This document shows positions 1-7,969 of a stretch of DNA of 64,000 bases, one piece after another. The DNA lies in contig NZ_AEUT02000001.1 of the NCBI RefSeq assembly GCF_000187935.1, forward strand, positions 2,100,481 to 2,164,480, written 5' to 3'. This DNA is from Streptococcus parauberis NCFD 2020. Lineage in GTDB: Bacteria; Bacillota; Bacilli; Lactobacillales; Streptococcaceae. Both the position numbers and the translations under genes were made by a program. The notes under the pieces are model-generated. The model searched no databases, had not been told where the DNA came from, and saw nothing but the letters and a program-made list of their open reading frames with translations. Position 1 is the first letter of the stretch; each line of letters begins with the position of its first letter.

Positions 1-840
1 TACCTATTAGCTGATAAGCTAGCTGTTATTGAATCGGCTAAGATTATAGGTCTGGATAAAATCACACCTTCACCTGAGACATTTGTCAAAGCCAGTAGCT
101 ATGGGTTGGGAGGATTGGTTAAAGATGCAGTGGCGCGTGGCTGCACTGAGATCTTTATTGGTCTTGGTGGAACGGGCACCTCTGATGGGGGCTTTGGTTT
201 CCTGAAGAGCCTTGGTTTTAACCCCGACACTTGCCAATTGGAGTCAGACCTTGACTTTAGTCAGCTAACCTTAGTTGGCTTAGCAGATGTGTCTAATCCT
301 TATTATGGTCCAAATGGCTTTGCTCCAACATTTGGATTGCAAAAAGGAGGTAATCAAGAGGAAATTGCAGCAATGGACAATATAGCTTGCGCTTTTGCTA
401 ATAGAATCAAAGAGCAAAGGGGATTGGATTTACAATCCATAGCTGGCGCAGGGGCTGCTGGTGGACTTGGCGCAGCCATTGCCGTCCTTGGCGGAGAAAT
501 AAAGCCAGGTTTTGAGACCATTGCCCGAATGATTAGGTTAGAAGAGTCAATCAATAGAACGGATTTGGTTATCACTGGGGAAGGGAATTTGGATGCTCAA
601 AGTCAGGCTGGGAAAGTGCCTGTAGCCATCAGCCGTCTTGCTAAAAAATTCAATAAACCAACCATAGCTATTTGTGGTGCCATTGAAGATAGCCCAGAAC
701 TTGATCATCTGTTTACAGCAACTTTCCCAATTCAAAGAGAATTTTTGGACCTCAGAAAAGCCATGTTCAAAGAGAAAACTCTGTCTAACTTAGAACGCAC
801 CATGACGAATATCATGAAGGCACGCTACTGGAGGGAGTAA
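1..840 (+). CDS. glxK: glycerate kinase, 5'-truncated by the window edge
   Basis: Phosphorylates glycerate to phosphoglycerate (GarK/GlxK glycerate kinase family). The reading frame is open from base 1, so the gene starts outside the window; an apparent TTG start at 106 is only an internal codon. Visible motifs are the glycine-rich GLGGTGTSDGG segment and ITGEGNLDAQS near the C-terminal third, both typical of this family. The visible 279 codons are roughly the C-terminal three quarters of a protein usually near 370-380 residues. It ends with TAA just before a decayed methyltransferase gene. The flanking ascorbate genes are not known to need it, so a functional link is only proximity. Confidence 0.88.
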   Translation, partial: YLLADKLAVIESAKIIGLDKITPSPETFVKASSYGLGGLVKDAVARGCTEIFIGLGGTGTSDGGFGFLKSLGFNPDTCQLESDLDFSQLTLVGLADVSNPYYGPNGFAPTFGLQKGGNQEEIAAMDNIACAFANRIKEQRGLDLQSIAGAGAAGGLGAAIAVLGGEIKPGFETIARMIRLEESINRTDLVITGEGNLDAQSQAGKVPVAISRLAKKFNKPTIAICGAIEDSPELDHLFTATFPIQREFLDLRKAMFKEKTLSNLERTMTNIMKARYWRE

Positions 841-842
841 GG

Positions 843-1265
843 GGAAAGCATAATAAATTTGATGACAAAGCCGTCACTAATGATTCAGAGCATCAAATAA
901 CTTTAGCTGACAAATTTAGCAAGGCAATTGCACAACAACTAGCTGATTAACATCTGGATCGTCTTTTAGATTTTGGAGGAGGAACGGGTAATTTAGCACT
1001 TTCTTTGGTCTTACATCATATACCAGATGTCGAAGATGTCCTAAGTCAATTACTCACAGCATAGGATGCAGAAGGAAAACTCTTCATAATTGATTTATAT
1101 TCAGATAATACTGCTGAGGAAAAGCATGGTTTCAGTTCTGATCAAATTAGATTGATCGCAGAAAACAATCAGGCAAAAGCAACCTATGAAGAAGAAATCG
1201 CCCATGGACCTGAACTATTTATGTGACAAGAAGGTCGAGCATTTTTAATTGAGAAAGAGAAATAA
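843..1265 (+). pseudogene. class I SAM-dependent methyltransferase remnant
   Basis: One frame reads as a methyltransferase but is interrupted by in-frame stops at 948 (TAA), 1062 (TAG) and 1224 (TGA). The SAM-binding motif DFGGGTGNLAL lies at about 970-1004 and is followed almost at once by LVLHHIPDVEDV. In intact class I methyltransferases these two motifs are separated by roughly 60 residues, so an internal deletion is inferred as well. The tail (GKLFIIDLY, then a short C-terminus ending at 1263-1265) is recognisable. No start codon with a ribosome site is seen. The gene is dead and old enough to have collected several lesions. Confidence 0.8.
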
Positions 1266-1289
1266 GCTAAGTTAAACTTAGCTTTTTTT
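1265..1289 (+). terminator. rho-independent terminator
   Basis: Stem AGCTAAGTT / AACTTAGCT (9 bp) with a one-base gap, followed by seven T. It ends the glycerate kinase/methyltransferase-remnant unit and insulates the ula promoter. Confidence 0.8.
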
Positions 1290-1315
1290 GTTTGTCAATT
1301 TTTTATCAAGTCTAA

Positions 1316-1350
1316 TTTTGAACACTGGGCTGTGTGATACTTGGTCTTTT
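1316..1350 (+). promoter_or_regulatory. ula promoter element, copy 1 (candidate UlaR site)
   Basis: A 35-bp element of the form TTTTGAACAC-N3-GCTGTGTGA-N-ACTTGGTCTTTT. It recurs at 7877-7911 before ulaG with 31 of 35 bases identical. In both places the element ends 20 bases before the -10 box (here TATAAT at 1370-1375), and no good -35 box is present. The site therefore sits where an activator would contact RNA polymerase. It contains the interrupted inverted repeat ACAC/GTGT. Assignment to UlaR is inference from its presence before both ula transcription units. Confidence 0.75.
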
Positions 1351-1364
1351 TTAAAGCGTTTTCA
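1351..1364 (+). promoter_or_regulatory. CcpA cre-like site in the ulaA promoter
   Basis: TTAAAGCGTTTTCA matches the cre consensus TGWAANCGNTNWCA at all but the second position. It lies between the candidate UlaR element and the -10 box TATAAT (1370-1375), so CcpA binding would block the promoter. Catabolite repression of an ascorbate PTS operon is expected; the ulaG promoter has no equivalent site. Confidence 0.65.
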
Positions 1365-1411
1365 AAACCTATAATTGAATTATAAATAAAAAGCTTAATG
1401 AGGTAGTTATC

Positions 1412-2845
1412 ATGCAATTCTTCCTAGTGCCACTTAACTGGTTTTCGCAAAATATCTTGCAAAATCCAGCTTTCTTCGTCGGTCTATTAGTATTAATAGG
1501 CTACATTCTTTTAAATAAACCTTTCCATGAGGTTTTTGCAGGTTTTATCAAAGCAACTGTCGGCTACTTAATTTTAAATGTCGGTGCAGGAGGTTTGGTA
1601 AATACTTTCCGTCCAATCTTAGTTGCCTTGGCTAAGAAGTTTGAACTAAAGGCTGCTGTTATTGACCCTTACTTTGGTCTTGCAGCTGCAAATGCGAAAT
1701 TAGAAGGCATGGGCTTCATTTCAGTCGCTACTACAGCTTTACTGATTGGTTTTGGGGTGAACATTCTCTTGGTTGCTCTTCGCAAGGTGACTAAAATTCG
1801 GACACTGTTCATTACTGGACACATTATGGTTCAACAAGCAGCAACCATTTCAGTATTTGTTTTGTTTTTAATTCCTCAATTCCAAAATGCTTTTGGTGCA
1901 TGGGCGGTTGGTATCATCTGTGGTCTCTATTGGGCTGTTAGTTCTAACATGACAGTAGAAGCAACCCAACGCTTAACTGGTGGTGGCGGATTCGCGATTG
2001 GACACCAACAACAATTTGCGATTTGGTTTGTAGACAAAGTTGCACCTTTCTTTGGTAAGAAAGAAGAAAGCCTAGACAACTTAAAATTACCTTCATTCTT
2101 AAGTATCTTCCATGATACAGTTGTAGCTTCAGCGACCTTAATGTTGGTCTTCTTTGGTGGTATCTTAGCTGTCCTTGGCCCAGAAATCATGTCTAATGTT
2201 GAATTGATTGGATCTGGAGCTTATGTTCCTGCTAAACAAGCTTTCTTCATGTATATTCTTCAAACATCCCTTACCTTCTCAGTTTATCTCTTCATCTTAA
2301 TGCAAGGGGTTCGGATGTTCGTCTCTGAATTAACCAATGCCTTCCAAGGGATTTCAAACAAACTGTTACCAGGTTCATTCCCTGCGGTTGACGTTGCGGC
2401 ATCCTATGGTTTTGGTTCTTCCAATGCTGTCCTTTCAGGATTTGCCTTTGGATTGATTGGTCAATTGTTGACTATTACATTATTAGTAATCTTTAAAAAT
2501 CCAATTTTGATTATCACTGGTTTTGTTCCTGTCTTCTTCGATAATGCTGCTATCGCGGTCTTCGCTGATAAACGTGGTGGTTGGAAAGCAGCTGTAGCCC
2601 TTTCATTCATCTCAGGTGTTATTCAAGTTGCCCTAGGTGCCGTTGCAGTTGGCTTACTGACACTTGCTGGTGGCTATGAAGGAAATATTGATTTCGAAAT
2701 TCCATGGGTCGTATTTGGGTATATTTTCAAATACTTAGGAATTGCTGGTTATGCTGTGGTCTGCCTCTTCTTCTTAGCTATTCCACAATTGCAATATATG
2801 AAATCTAAAGATAAAGAAGCTTATTATCGCGGTGAAGCCCAATAA
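1412..2845 (+). CDS. ulaA: L-ascorbate-specific PTS permease, EIIC
   Basis: Membrane channel of the ascorbate phosphotransferase system (UlaA/SgaT family), importing L-ascorbate as L-ascorbate 6-phosphate together with UlaB and UlaC. It has 477 residues, a normal family length, with about ten hydrophobic segments and the conserved glycine-rich TGGGGFAIGHQQQ stretch near residue 195. The ATG at 1412 is preceded by an ATGAGG ribosome site. It is the first gene of a co-directional run ulaA-F with short gaps. The promoter carries a TATAAT box, a cre-like site and the 35-bp element shared with ulaG. Confidence 0.95.
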   Translation: MQFFLVPLNWFSQNILQNPAFFVGLLVLIGYILLNKPFHEVFAGFIKATVGYLILNVGAGGLVNTFRPILVALAKKFELKAAVIDPYFGLAAANAKLEGMGFISVATTALLIGFGVNILLVALRKVTKIRTLFITGHIMVQQAATISVFVLFLIPQFQNAFGAWAVGIICGLYWAVSSNMTVEATQRLTGGGGFAIGHQQQFAIWFVDKVAPFFGKKEESLDNLKLPSFLSIFHDTVVASATLMLVFFGGILAVLGPEIMSNVELIGSGAYVPAKQAFFMYILQTSLTFSVYLFILMQGVRMFVSELTNAFQGISNKLLPGSFPAVDVAASYGFGSSNAVLSGFAFGLIGQLLTITLLVIFKNPILIITGFVPVFFDNAAIAVFADKRGGWKAAVALSFISGVIQVALGAVAVGLLTLAGGYEGNIDFEIPWVVFGYIFKYLGIAGYAVVCLFFLAIPQLQYMKSKDKEAYYRGEAQ

Positions 2846-2876
2846 TACCTGAATACAATTTTATAAGGAGTCTATT

Positions 2877-3155
2877 ATGGTAAAAATACTAACAGCATGC
2901 GGAAACGGCATGGGATCATCAATGGTGATCAAAATGAAAGTTGAAAATGCACTACGTCAATTAGGTGTAACAGATATTCAATCAGCATCTTGTTCTGTTG
3001 GAGAAGCGAAGGGCTTGGCCTCAGGATATGATATTGTGGTTGCTTCAAATCACTTAATTCATGAACTTGAGGGAAGAACAAAAGGTCATTTGGTAGGGTT
3101 AGATAACCTGATGGATGATAAGGAAATCAAAGAAAAATTACAAAAGGTATTATAA
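2877..3155 (+). CDS. ulaB: L-ascorbate-specific PTS component EIIB
   Basis: Small cytoplasmic phosphocarrier (92 residues) that receives phosphate from UlaC and passes it to ascorbate during transport. The lactose/ascorbate-type EIIB P-loop TACGNGMGSSMV is at residues 6-17, with Cys8 as the phosphorylated residue. The start ATG has an AAGGAG site. It sits 31 bp after ulaA and is separated from ulaC by an 85-bp gap containing a strong hairpin, which may set its expression relative to the downstream genes. Confidence 0.95.
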   Translation: MVKILTACGNGMGSSMVIKMKVENALRQLGVTDIQSASCSVGEAKGLASGYDIVVASNHLIHELEGRTKGHLVGLDNLMDDKEIKEKLQKVL

Positions 3156-3162
3156 GAATCCA

Positions 3163-3191
3163 TTGAGAGTTGCCATTGTGACAACTCTCAA
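3163..3191 (+). promoter_or_regulatory. intra-operon hairpin between ulaB and ulaC
   Basis: Perfect 10-bp inverted repeat TTGAGAGTTG / CAACTCTCAA around a 9-base loop. The downstream side is A/T-rich (ATTTAAAAATAA) but has no long U-tract, so it is more likely an mRNA processing or stabilising structure, or a leaky terminator, than a full stop. Confidence 0.65.
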
Positions 3192-3240
3192 TTTAAAAAT
3201 AACTATTCTTGGTACCTTTTCAAGATAAGGAGAAAACGAC

Positions 3241-3726
3241 GTGAATTTAAAACAAGCCTTTATTGAGAACAATTCAATTCGTCTTGGTGAAACTGCTGAC
3301 AGTTGGCAGGAAGCTGTTAAGAAATCTGTAGAACCATTAATTGAAAGTGGTGCAGTAAAAGATGAATATTATCAAGCAATTATTGACTCGACTGAAGAGT
3401 ATGGACCATATTATATATTAATGCCAGGTATGGCGATGCCACATGCAAGACCAGAAGCAGGTGTGATTAGAGATGCCTTTTCTTTAATTACCTTGCAAGA
3501 ACCTGTAGTTTTTTCTGATGGTAAGCCAGTACAAGTTTTACTAGCACTTGCAGCAACTAGTTCAGCTATACATGCATCTGTAGCCATTCCACAAATTATT
3601 GCCTTATTTGATTTAGAGAATGCTATTGAACGTTTGGTTGCTTGTCAAACAATTGAAGAAGTCCTAAGTTTAGTTGATGAGTCAAAAAATAGTCCTTACC
3701 TTGAAGGCATGGATTTAAACAGTTAA
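3241..3726 (+). CDS. ulaC: L-ascorbate-specific PTS component EIIA
   Basis: Cytoplasmic PTS EIIA of the mannitol/fructose type (161 residues), phosphorylated by HPr and donating to UlaB. The active-site context MAMPHARPEAG places the phospho-histidine near residue 68. Translation starts at GTG 3241 behind an AAGGAG site nine bases upstream. It follows the ulaB-ulaC hairpin and precedes the catabolic genes ulaDEF. Confidence 0.94.
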   Translation: MNLKQAFIENNSIRLGETADSWQEAVKKSVEPLIESGAVKDEYYQAIIDSTEEYGPYYILMPGMAMPHARPEAGVIRDAFSLITLQEPVVFSDGKPVQVLLALAATSSAIHASVAIPQIIALFDLENAIERLVACQTIEEVLSLVDESKNSPYLEGMDLNS

Positions 3727-3756
3727 TCGGATCGATTGGTTATGATAGGAGAAAAT

Positions 3757-4422
3757 ATGTCAAGAACAATTCCAAATTTACAAGTAGCATTAGACCACTC
3801 TGATATGCAAGGAGCAATCAAAGCTGCAGTTGCAGTAGGTCAAGAAGTAGATATTATTGAAGCAGGGACAGTTTGCTTATTGCAGGTTGGTAGTGAATTA
3901 GTGGAGATTTTAAGAAATCTTTTCCCTGACAAGATACTAGTTGCAGATACCAAATGTGCGGATGCTGGAGGTACGGTAGCAGCTAATAATGCCCAACGTG
4001 GTGCGGATTGGATGACATGTATTTGTTGTGCAACAATTCCAACAATGAAGGCAGCTTTAAAATCCATCAAAGAGGAACGCGGAGATAAGGGTGAGATCCA
4101 AATTGAGTTATACGGGGATTGGACTTTTGAACAGGCTCAAATGTGGTTAGATGCTGGTATTTCACAAGCTATTTACCATCAATCACGAGATGCACTCTTA
4201 GCGGGGGAAACTTGGGGTGAAAAAGATTTAAATAAAGTTAAACGATTGATTGAGATGGGTTTCCGTGTTTCAGTTACTGGTGGTTTAAATGTTAAGACTT
4301 TATCATTATTTGAAGGGGTAGATGTATACACCTTTATAGCTGGCCGTGGCATAACTGAGGCAGACAATCCAGCTCAGGCTGCGCGTGAATTTAAAGATGA
4401 AATCAAACGTATCTGGGGGTAA
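3757..4422 (+). CDS. ulaD: 3-keto-L-gulonate-6-phosphate decarboxylase
   Basis: Decarboxylates 3-keto-L-gulonate 6-phosphate to L-xylulose 5-phosphate, the second step after the UlaG lactonase. It belongs to the orotidine-monophosphate decarboxylase suprafamily; the DTKCADAGGTVA segment near residue 60-72 holds the DxKxxD catalytic motif. The start chosen is ATG 3757 (MSRTIPNLQ), which has an AGGAG site. An upstream TTG at 3736 stays in frame but has none. 221 residues, normal length. Four bases separate its stop from ulaE. Confidence 0.94.
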   Translation: MSRTIPNLQVALDHSDMQGAIKAAVAVGQEVDIIEAGTVCLLQVGSELVEILRNLFPDKILVADTKCADAGGTVAANNAQRGADWMTCICCATIPTMKAALKSIKEERGDKGEIQIELYGDWTFEQAQMWLDAGISQAIYHQSRDALLAGETWGEKDLNKVKRLIEMGFRVSVTGGLNVKTLSLFEGVDVYTFIAGRGITEADNPAQAAREFKDEIKRIWG

Positions 4423-4426
4423 GTCA

Positions 4427-5290
4427 ATGGGACGACCAATTGGAATTTATGAAAAAGCAACCCCAAAACAGTTTTCTTGGTTAGAAAGACTGGAGTTTGC
4501 CAAAGAACTGGGTTTTGATTTTGTTGAAATGTCAATTGATGAATCTGATGCCCGCTTAGAACGGCTAAATTGGTCAAAGGAAGAACGTTTAGATCTTGTT
4601 AAAGCAATCTATCAAACTGGCGTACGAATTCCAAGTATTTGTTTTTCAGGTCATCGTAGGTACCCACTTGGGTCAAATAATCCTATTTTAGAAGAAAAAT
4701 CTTTGGAATTAATGAAAAAGTGTATTGAATTAGCTCAAGATTTAGGAGTCAGAACGATCCAATTAGCAGGATATGACGTCTACTATGAAGAAAAGTCGCC
4801 TCAGACTCGTCAACGCTTTCTCAAAAATTTGAGACAAGCCTGTGACTGGGCAGAAGAAGCTCAAGTCGTCTTAGCCATCGAAATCATGGACGATCCGTTT
4901 ATCAACTCAATCGAAAAGTATCTGGCCGTCGAAAAAGCAATTCAATCTCCTTACTTGTTCGTCTATCCAGATACTGGCAATCTCTCAGCTTGGCACAATG
5001 ATCTTTGGAGTGAGTTCTATATAGGCCACCGGTCAATTGCTGCGCTCCACTTAAAAGATACCTATGCAGTTTCAGAGACATGTAGTGGCCAATTTAGGGA
5101 TGTTCCATTTGGAAAAGGTTGTGTTGAGTGGAAAGAATTATTTAGAATTCTGAAGGAAACCAGATATATGGGGGCATTCTTAATCGAAATGTGGACTGAA
5201 AATTGTAACAGTATAGAGGAAACAAAAACTGCTATTAAAGAAGCACAAAACTTTTTGTATCCACTGATAGAAGAAGCGGAGTTAAACTAA
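4427..5290 (+). CDS. ulaE: L-xylulose-5-phosphate 3-epimerase
   Basis: Converts L-xylulose 5-phosphate to L-ribulose 5-phosphate; TIM-barrel fold of the xylose-isomerase-like/AP-endonuclease type. ATG 4427 (MGRPIGIYEKA) lies just after the ulaD stop with GGGGG as ribosome site, and gives 287 residues, close to the known UlaE length. A longer in-frame start at 4385 would overlap ulaD and is rejected. Metal-ligand-like residues are visible in IEIMDDPFINS, YPDTGNLSAW and ALHLKD. Confidence 0.93.
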   Translation: MGRPIGIYEKATPKQFSWLERLEFAKELGFDFVEMSIDESDARLERLNWSKEERLDLVKAIYQTGVRIPSICFSGHRRYPLGSNNPILEEKSLELMKKCIELAQDLGVRTIQLAGYDVYYEEKSPQTRQRFLKNLRQACDWAEEAQVVLAIEIMDDPFINSIEKYLAVEKAIQSPYLFVYPDTGNLSAWHNDLWSEFYIGHRSIAALHLKDTYAVSETCSGQFRDVPFGKGCVEWKELFRILKETRYMGAFLIEMWTENCNSIEETKTAIKEAQNFLYPLIEEAELN

Positions 5291-5998
5291 ATGCCAAAAA
5301 ATTTAGAAGAAATGCGTCAACGGGTGTGTGATGCAAATAAGTCATTGCCTGACCATGGTCTTGTCAAATTTACATGGGGTAATGTCTCTGAGATTTGTCG
5401 GGAATTAGGACGTATTGTTATCAAACCATCAGGGGTTGACTATGAGTTATTAACGCCTGAAAATATGGTAGTGACAGATTTAGACGGTAATATCCTGGAA
5501 GGTGATTTGAATCCTTCATCGGATCTGCCTACTCACGTTCAATTATATAAAGCATGGGAAGATATTCAAGCAATTGTACATACCCATTCGACGGAAGCTG
5601 TTGGTTGGGCACAAGCTGGCAGAGATATTCCATTTTATGGGACAACTCATGCTGATTATTTTTATGGACCAATACCATGTGCTAGATCTTTGTCGGCTAA
5701 TGAAGTGGAAATAGCTTATGAGAAAGAAACTGGGACAGTTATTCTTGAAGAATTTAATAACCGTGGAATTAACCCATCAGCGGTGCCAGGAATTGTTGTC
5801 AGAAATCATGGCCCATTTACATGGGGTCAAACGCCAGAACAGGCAGTCTATCATTCTGTAGTATTGGAAGAAGTAGCTAAAATGGACCGGTTTACAGAAC
5901 AAATCAATCCTCGGGTTGAGCCAGCACCTTCTTACATAATGGATAAACATTATCTGAGAAAGCATGGTCCGAATGCTTATTATGGGCAACAATCTTAA
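5291..5998 (+). CDS. ulaF: L-ribulose-5-phosphate 4-epimerase
   Basis: Class II aldolase-family epimerase producing D-xylulose 5-phosphate, which enters the pentose phosphate or phosphoketolase route. The zinc-binding motif VHTHSTEAVGWAQ is at about residues 96-108, with a later histidine in VRNHGPFTWG. 235 residues. The ATG is flush with the ulaE TAA stop, so translation is probably coupled. It is the last gene before a strong terminator, which marks the end of the ulaABCDEF transcript. Confidence 0.94.
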   Translation: MPKNLEEMRQRVCDANKSLPDHGLVKFTWGNVSEICRELGRIVIKPSGVDYELLTPENMVVTDLDGNILEGDLNPSSDLPTHVQLYKAWEDIQAIVHTHSTEAVGWAQAGRDIPFYGTTHADYFYGPIPCARSLSANEVEIAYEKETGTVILEEFNNRGINPSAVPGIVVRNHGPFTWGQTPEQAVYHSVVLEEVAKMDRFTEQINPRVEPAPSYIMDKHYLRKHGPNAYYGQQS

Positions 5999-6031
5999 AA
6001 TTATTTCAAAATAGAAGCAAAAATAGTATAT

Positions 6032-6066
6032 GTTTGGGGTATCTTGGATACGCCAAGCATTTTTTG
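6032..6066 (+). terminator. terminator after ulaF
   Basis: Stem TTGGGGTATC / GATACGCCAA with one mismatch and a TTG loop, extended by two more pairs and followed by ATTTTTT. It ends the ulaA-F transcript. The ulaR promoter (TTGGAT 6044-6049, 18 bp, TATAAT 6068-6073) overlaps the hairpin. Confidence 0.8.
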
Positions 6067-6130
6067 ATATAATGTTTAAATATAAAATTTAATATTTTTT
6101 TAAAAGATATTAAAAAATAGAGGTGATGAC

Positions 6131-7804
6131 ATGCTATTAGATAAAAAGAGTTATGATTTATTAGATTACCTTATCAAGCTTGAAAAACCAGAGACTATAA
6201 TGACAATTTCAAAAAATCTGGACCAATCACGTCGAAAAATCTATTATCATCTTGAGAAAATTAATGATTCACTTCCAGAGACTGTTCCAAAAATTGTAGC
6301 TATCCCAAGAGTCGGCATTCAACTCAGTTTGACCCAAGTTAAATCATGTAAGGAATTATTGAAAAATGTCAGTGATTATTACTATGTTTTGAAGTGTGAC
6401 GAGCGGATGAAGTTATCAGCAATCTGTATTGCAACATCTACTCAACGGGTAACGATTGATACTTTAATGGAGTTGACAGATGTTTCAAGAAACACGGTTT
6501 TAAATGACTTGAATGAATTAAGGGAACAACTTTCTCAAAAAGATTACTCCATATCTTTGCTGTCAAAAAAAGCCAAAGGCTATTACTTTGACTGTCATCC
6601 TCTATCTTATATTCAATTCTTACATACCTTGCTCGATGATATCTACAGGGGTACTAATACCACTTTCATCGAGATATTTGATAAGAAAACAAATCATTTT
6701 TTAGGGACAACAACCTATTTTTCTAAGGAAGTGCAGGATTTCTTTAGGAATTATCTACCTATTTCTCAAGCTAATCTAGGAAAAAAGTTAACTCGTCCAG
6801 ATAGTCAATTTATGGTTCAAATCCTTCCCTTTGTTTTACTAAGTTACCGTAATATGCAATATGGTAAGCAAGTAAAAGAGACTCTTGAAAAAGATTTTAG
6901 TTTAATCTGGAAGAGAAAAGAGTACTACATTGCAAAGGATCTAGCCCATCAACTTTTTATAAATTTCAAGTTATTTCTGGATGATATTGAAGTAGGTTTG
7001 GTCGCGATGCTCTTATTATCTTTTAGAAAAGATAAGGATAATCATGTTGACAGTCCTGATTATGATGAGATGAGGGTAACCTTATATCATTTTATTAAAG
7101 TGCTCGAAGATCGGCACCACTTACAATTTACCCATGAACAAGAACTTGTCAAACAATTAATCAGACACTGTAAAGCTCTGATTTATAGAAAACATTATGG
7201 TATTTCCTCAGTAAATCCGATGACTAAGCATATCAAGGAAAAATATGCCGACCTTTATCAATGCTGCCATTCGGCAGCCAGTATTCTAGAGGAAGCTTGG
7301 CAACTTAGTCTAGCTGAAGATGACATTGCCTATATAACGATTCACTTAGGGGGTGAATTAAGAAATAGTAAAAGTTTGACACCGCCTACACGATTAGTCA
7401 TTATTTCAGATGATGGGATTGGTATTCAAAAGTTACTCTATAAACAATGTCAGCAACTTTTAACTAATAGTCAGATTGACGCCGTGCTAACAACGGAACA
7501 ATATAAGAGTATCGAGGATTTGCTTTCAGTTGATTATATTATCACGACTAATGATGACTTAGATAGTAATGAATCGAGCATCGTTGTTAATCCAATTCTG
7601 ACAGATGATAATATTGTCCATTTAGTGAACACGATTAACCGAGCATCCCAGGTTGATAATTTGGATTTCTCTGAAAAAATCAATCAAATTGTAGCACCAC
7701 TAAACCTTTGTGAGGCGGAGCAATTCGCCATAAAAAATCAAATTGAAAAACTTCTGTGGGATGAATTGGTCACATCTATCCAAGTTTATCACCCACATCA
7801 ATAA
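6131..7804 (+). CDS. ulaR: UlaR-type BglG/Mga-family transcriptional regulator with PRD domains
   Basis: Likely activator of the two ula promoters in this window. The 557-residue protein has an N-terminal pair of helix-turn-helix regions (about 1-150; for example TIDTLMELTDVSRNTVLNDL), then two PTS-regulation domains, the second holding the phospho-histidine context ITIHLGGEL near residue 400, and an EIIB-like domain at about 425-510. The EIIB P-loop reads ISDDGIGI, so the usual cysteine is absent. No EIIA-like domain follows, unlike the sorbitol regulator at 37966. RBS GAGGTGATGAC. It has its own promoter, overlapping the ulaF terminator, so regulator level is set separately. Confidence 0.88.
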   Translation: MLLDKKSYDLLDYLIKLEKPETIMTISKNLDQSRRKIYYHLEKINDSLPETVPKIVAIPRVGIQLSLTQVKSCKELLKNVSDYYYVLKCDERMKLSAICIATSTQRVTIDTLMELTDVSRNTVLNDLNELREQLSQKDYSISLLSKKAKGYYFDCHPLSYIQFLHTLLDDIYRGTNTTFIEIFDKKTNHFLGTTTYFSKEVQDFFRNYLPISQANLGKKLTRPDSQFMVQILPFVLLSYRNMQYGKQVKETLEKDFSLIWKRKEYYIAKDLAHQLFINFKLFLDDIEVGLVAMLLLSFRKDKDNHVDSPDYDEMRVTLYHFIKVLEDRHHLQFTHEQELVKQLIRHCKALIYRKHYGISSVNPMTKHIKEKYADLYQCCHSAASILEEAWQLSLAEDDIAYITIHLGGELRNSKSLTPPTRLVIISDDGIGIQKLLYKQCQQLLTNSQIDAVLTTEQYKSIEDLLSVDYIITTNDDLDSNESSIVVNPILTDDNIVHLVNTINRASQVDNLDFSEKINQIVAPLNLCEAEQFAIKNQIEKLLWDELVTSIQVYHPHQ

Positions 7805-7811
7805 GTGTAGG

Positions 7812-7843
7812 CCTCAGCAATCAATGCCATGCTGGGGATTTTT
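7812..7843 (+). terminator. terminator after ulaR
   Basis: CCTCAGCA / TGCTGGGG pairs over 8 bp (one G-T wobble), loop of 10, followed by ATTTTTA. It isolates ulaR from the ulaG promoter. Confidence 0.75.
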
Positions 7844-7876
7844 AGTGTCTGAATGAAAATTTAGTTATATATCCAT

Positions 7877-7911
7877 TTTTGAACACAATGCTGTGTGAGA
7901 CTTGGTCTTTT
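7877..7911 (+). promoter_or_regulatory. ula promoter element, copy 2, before ulaG
   Basis: Second copy of the element at 1316-1350, differing only in the three-base spacer and one further base. TATACT at 7931-7936 follows at the same 20-base distance as TATAAT follows copy 1. No cre-like site is seen here, so ulaG should answer to the inducer but less to glucose. Confidence 0.75.
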
Positions 7912-7969
7912 AATCAGCTTGTGATGGGACTATACTAAAACTATACTTATTAATACCGGAGGAATAATA

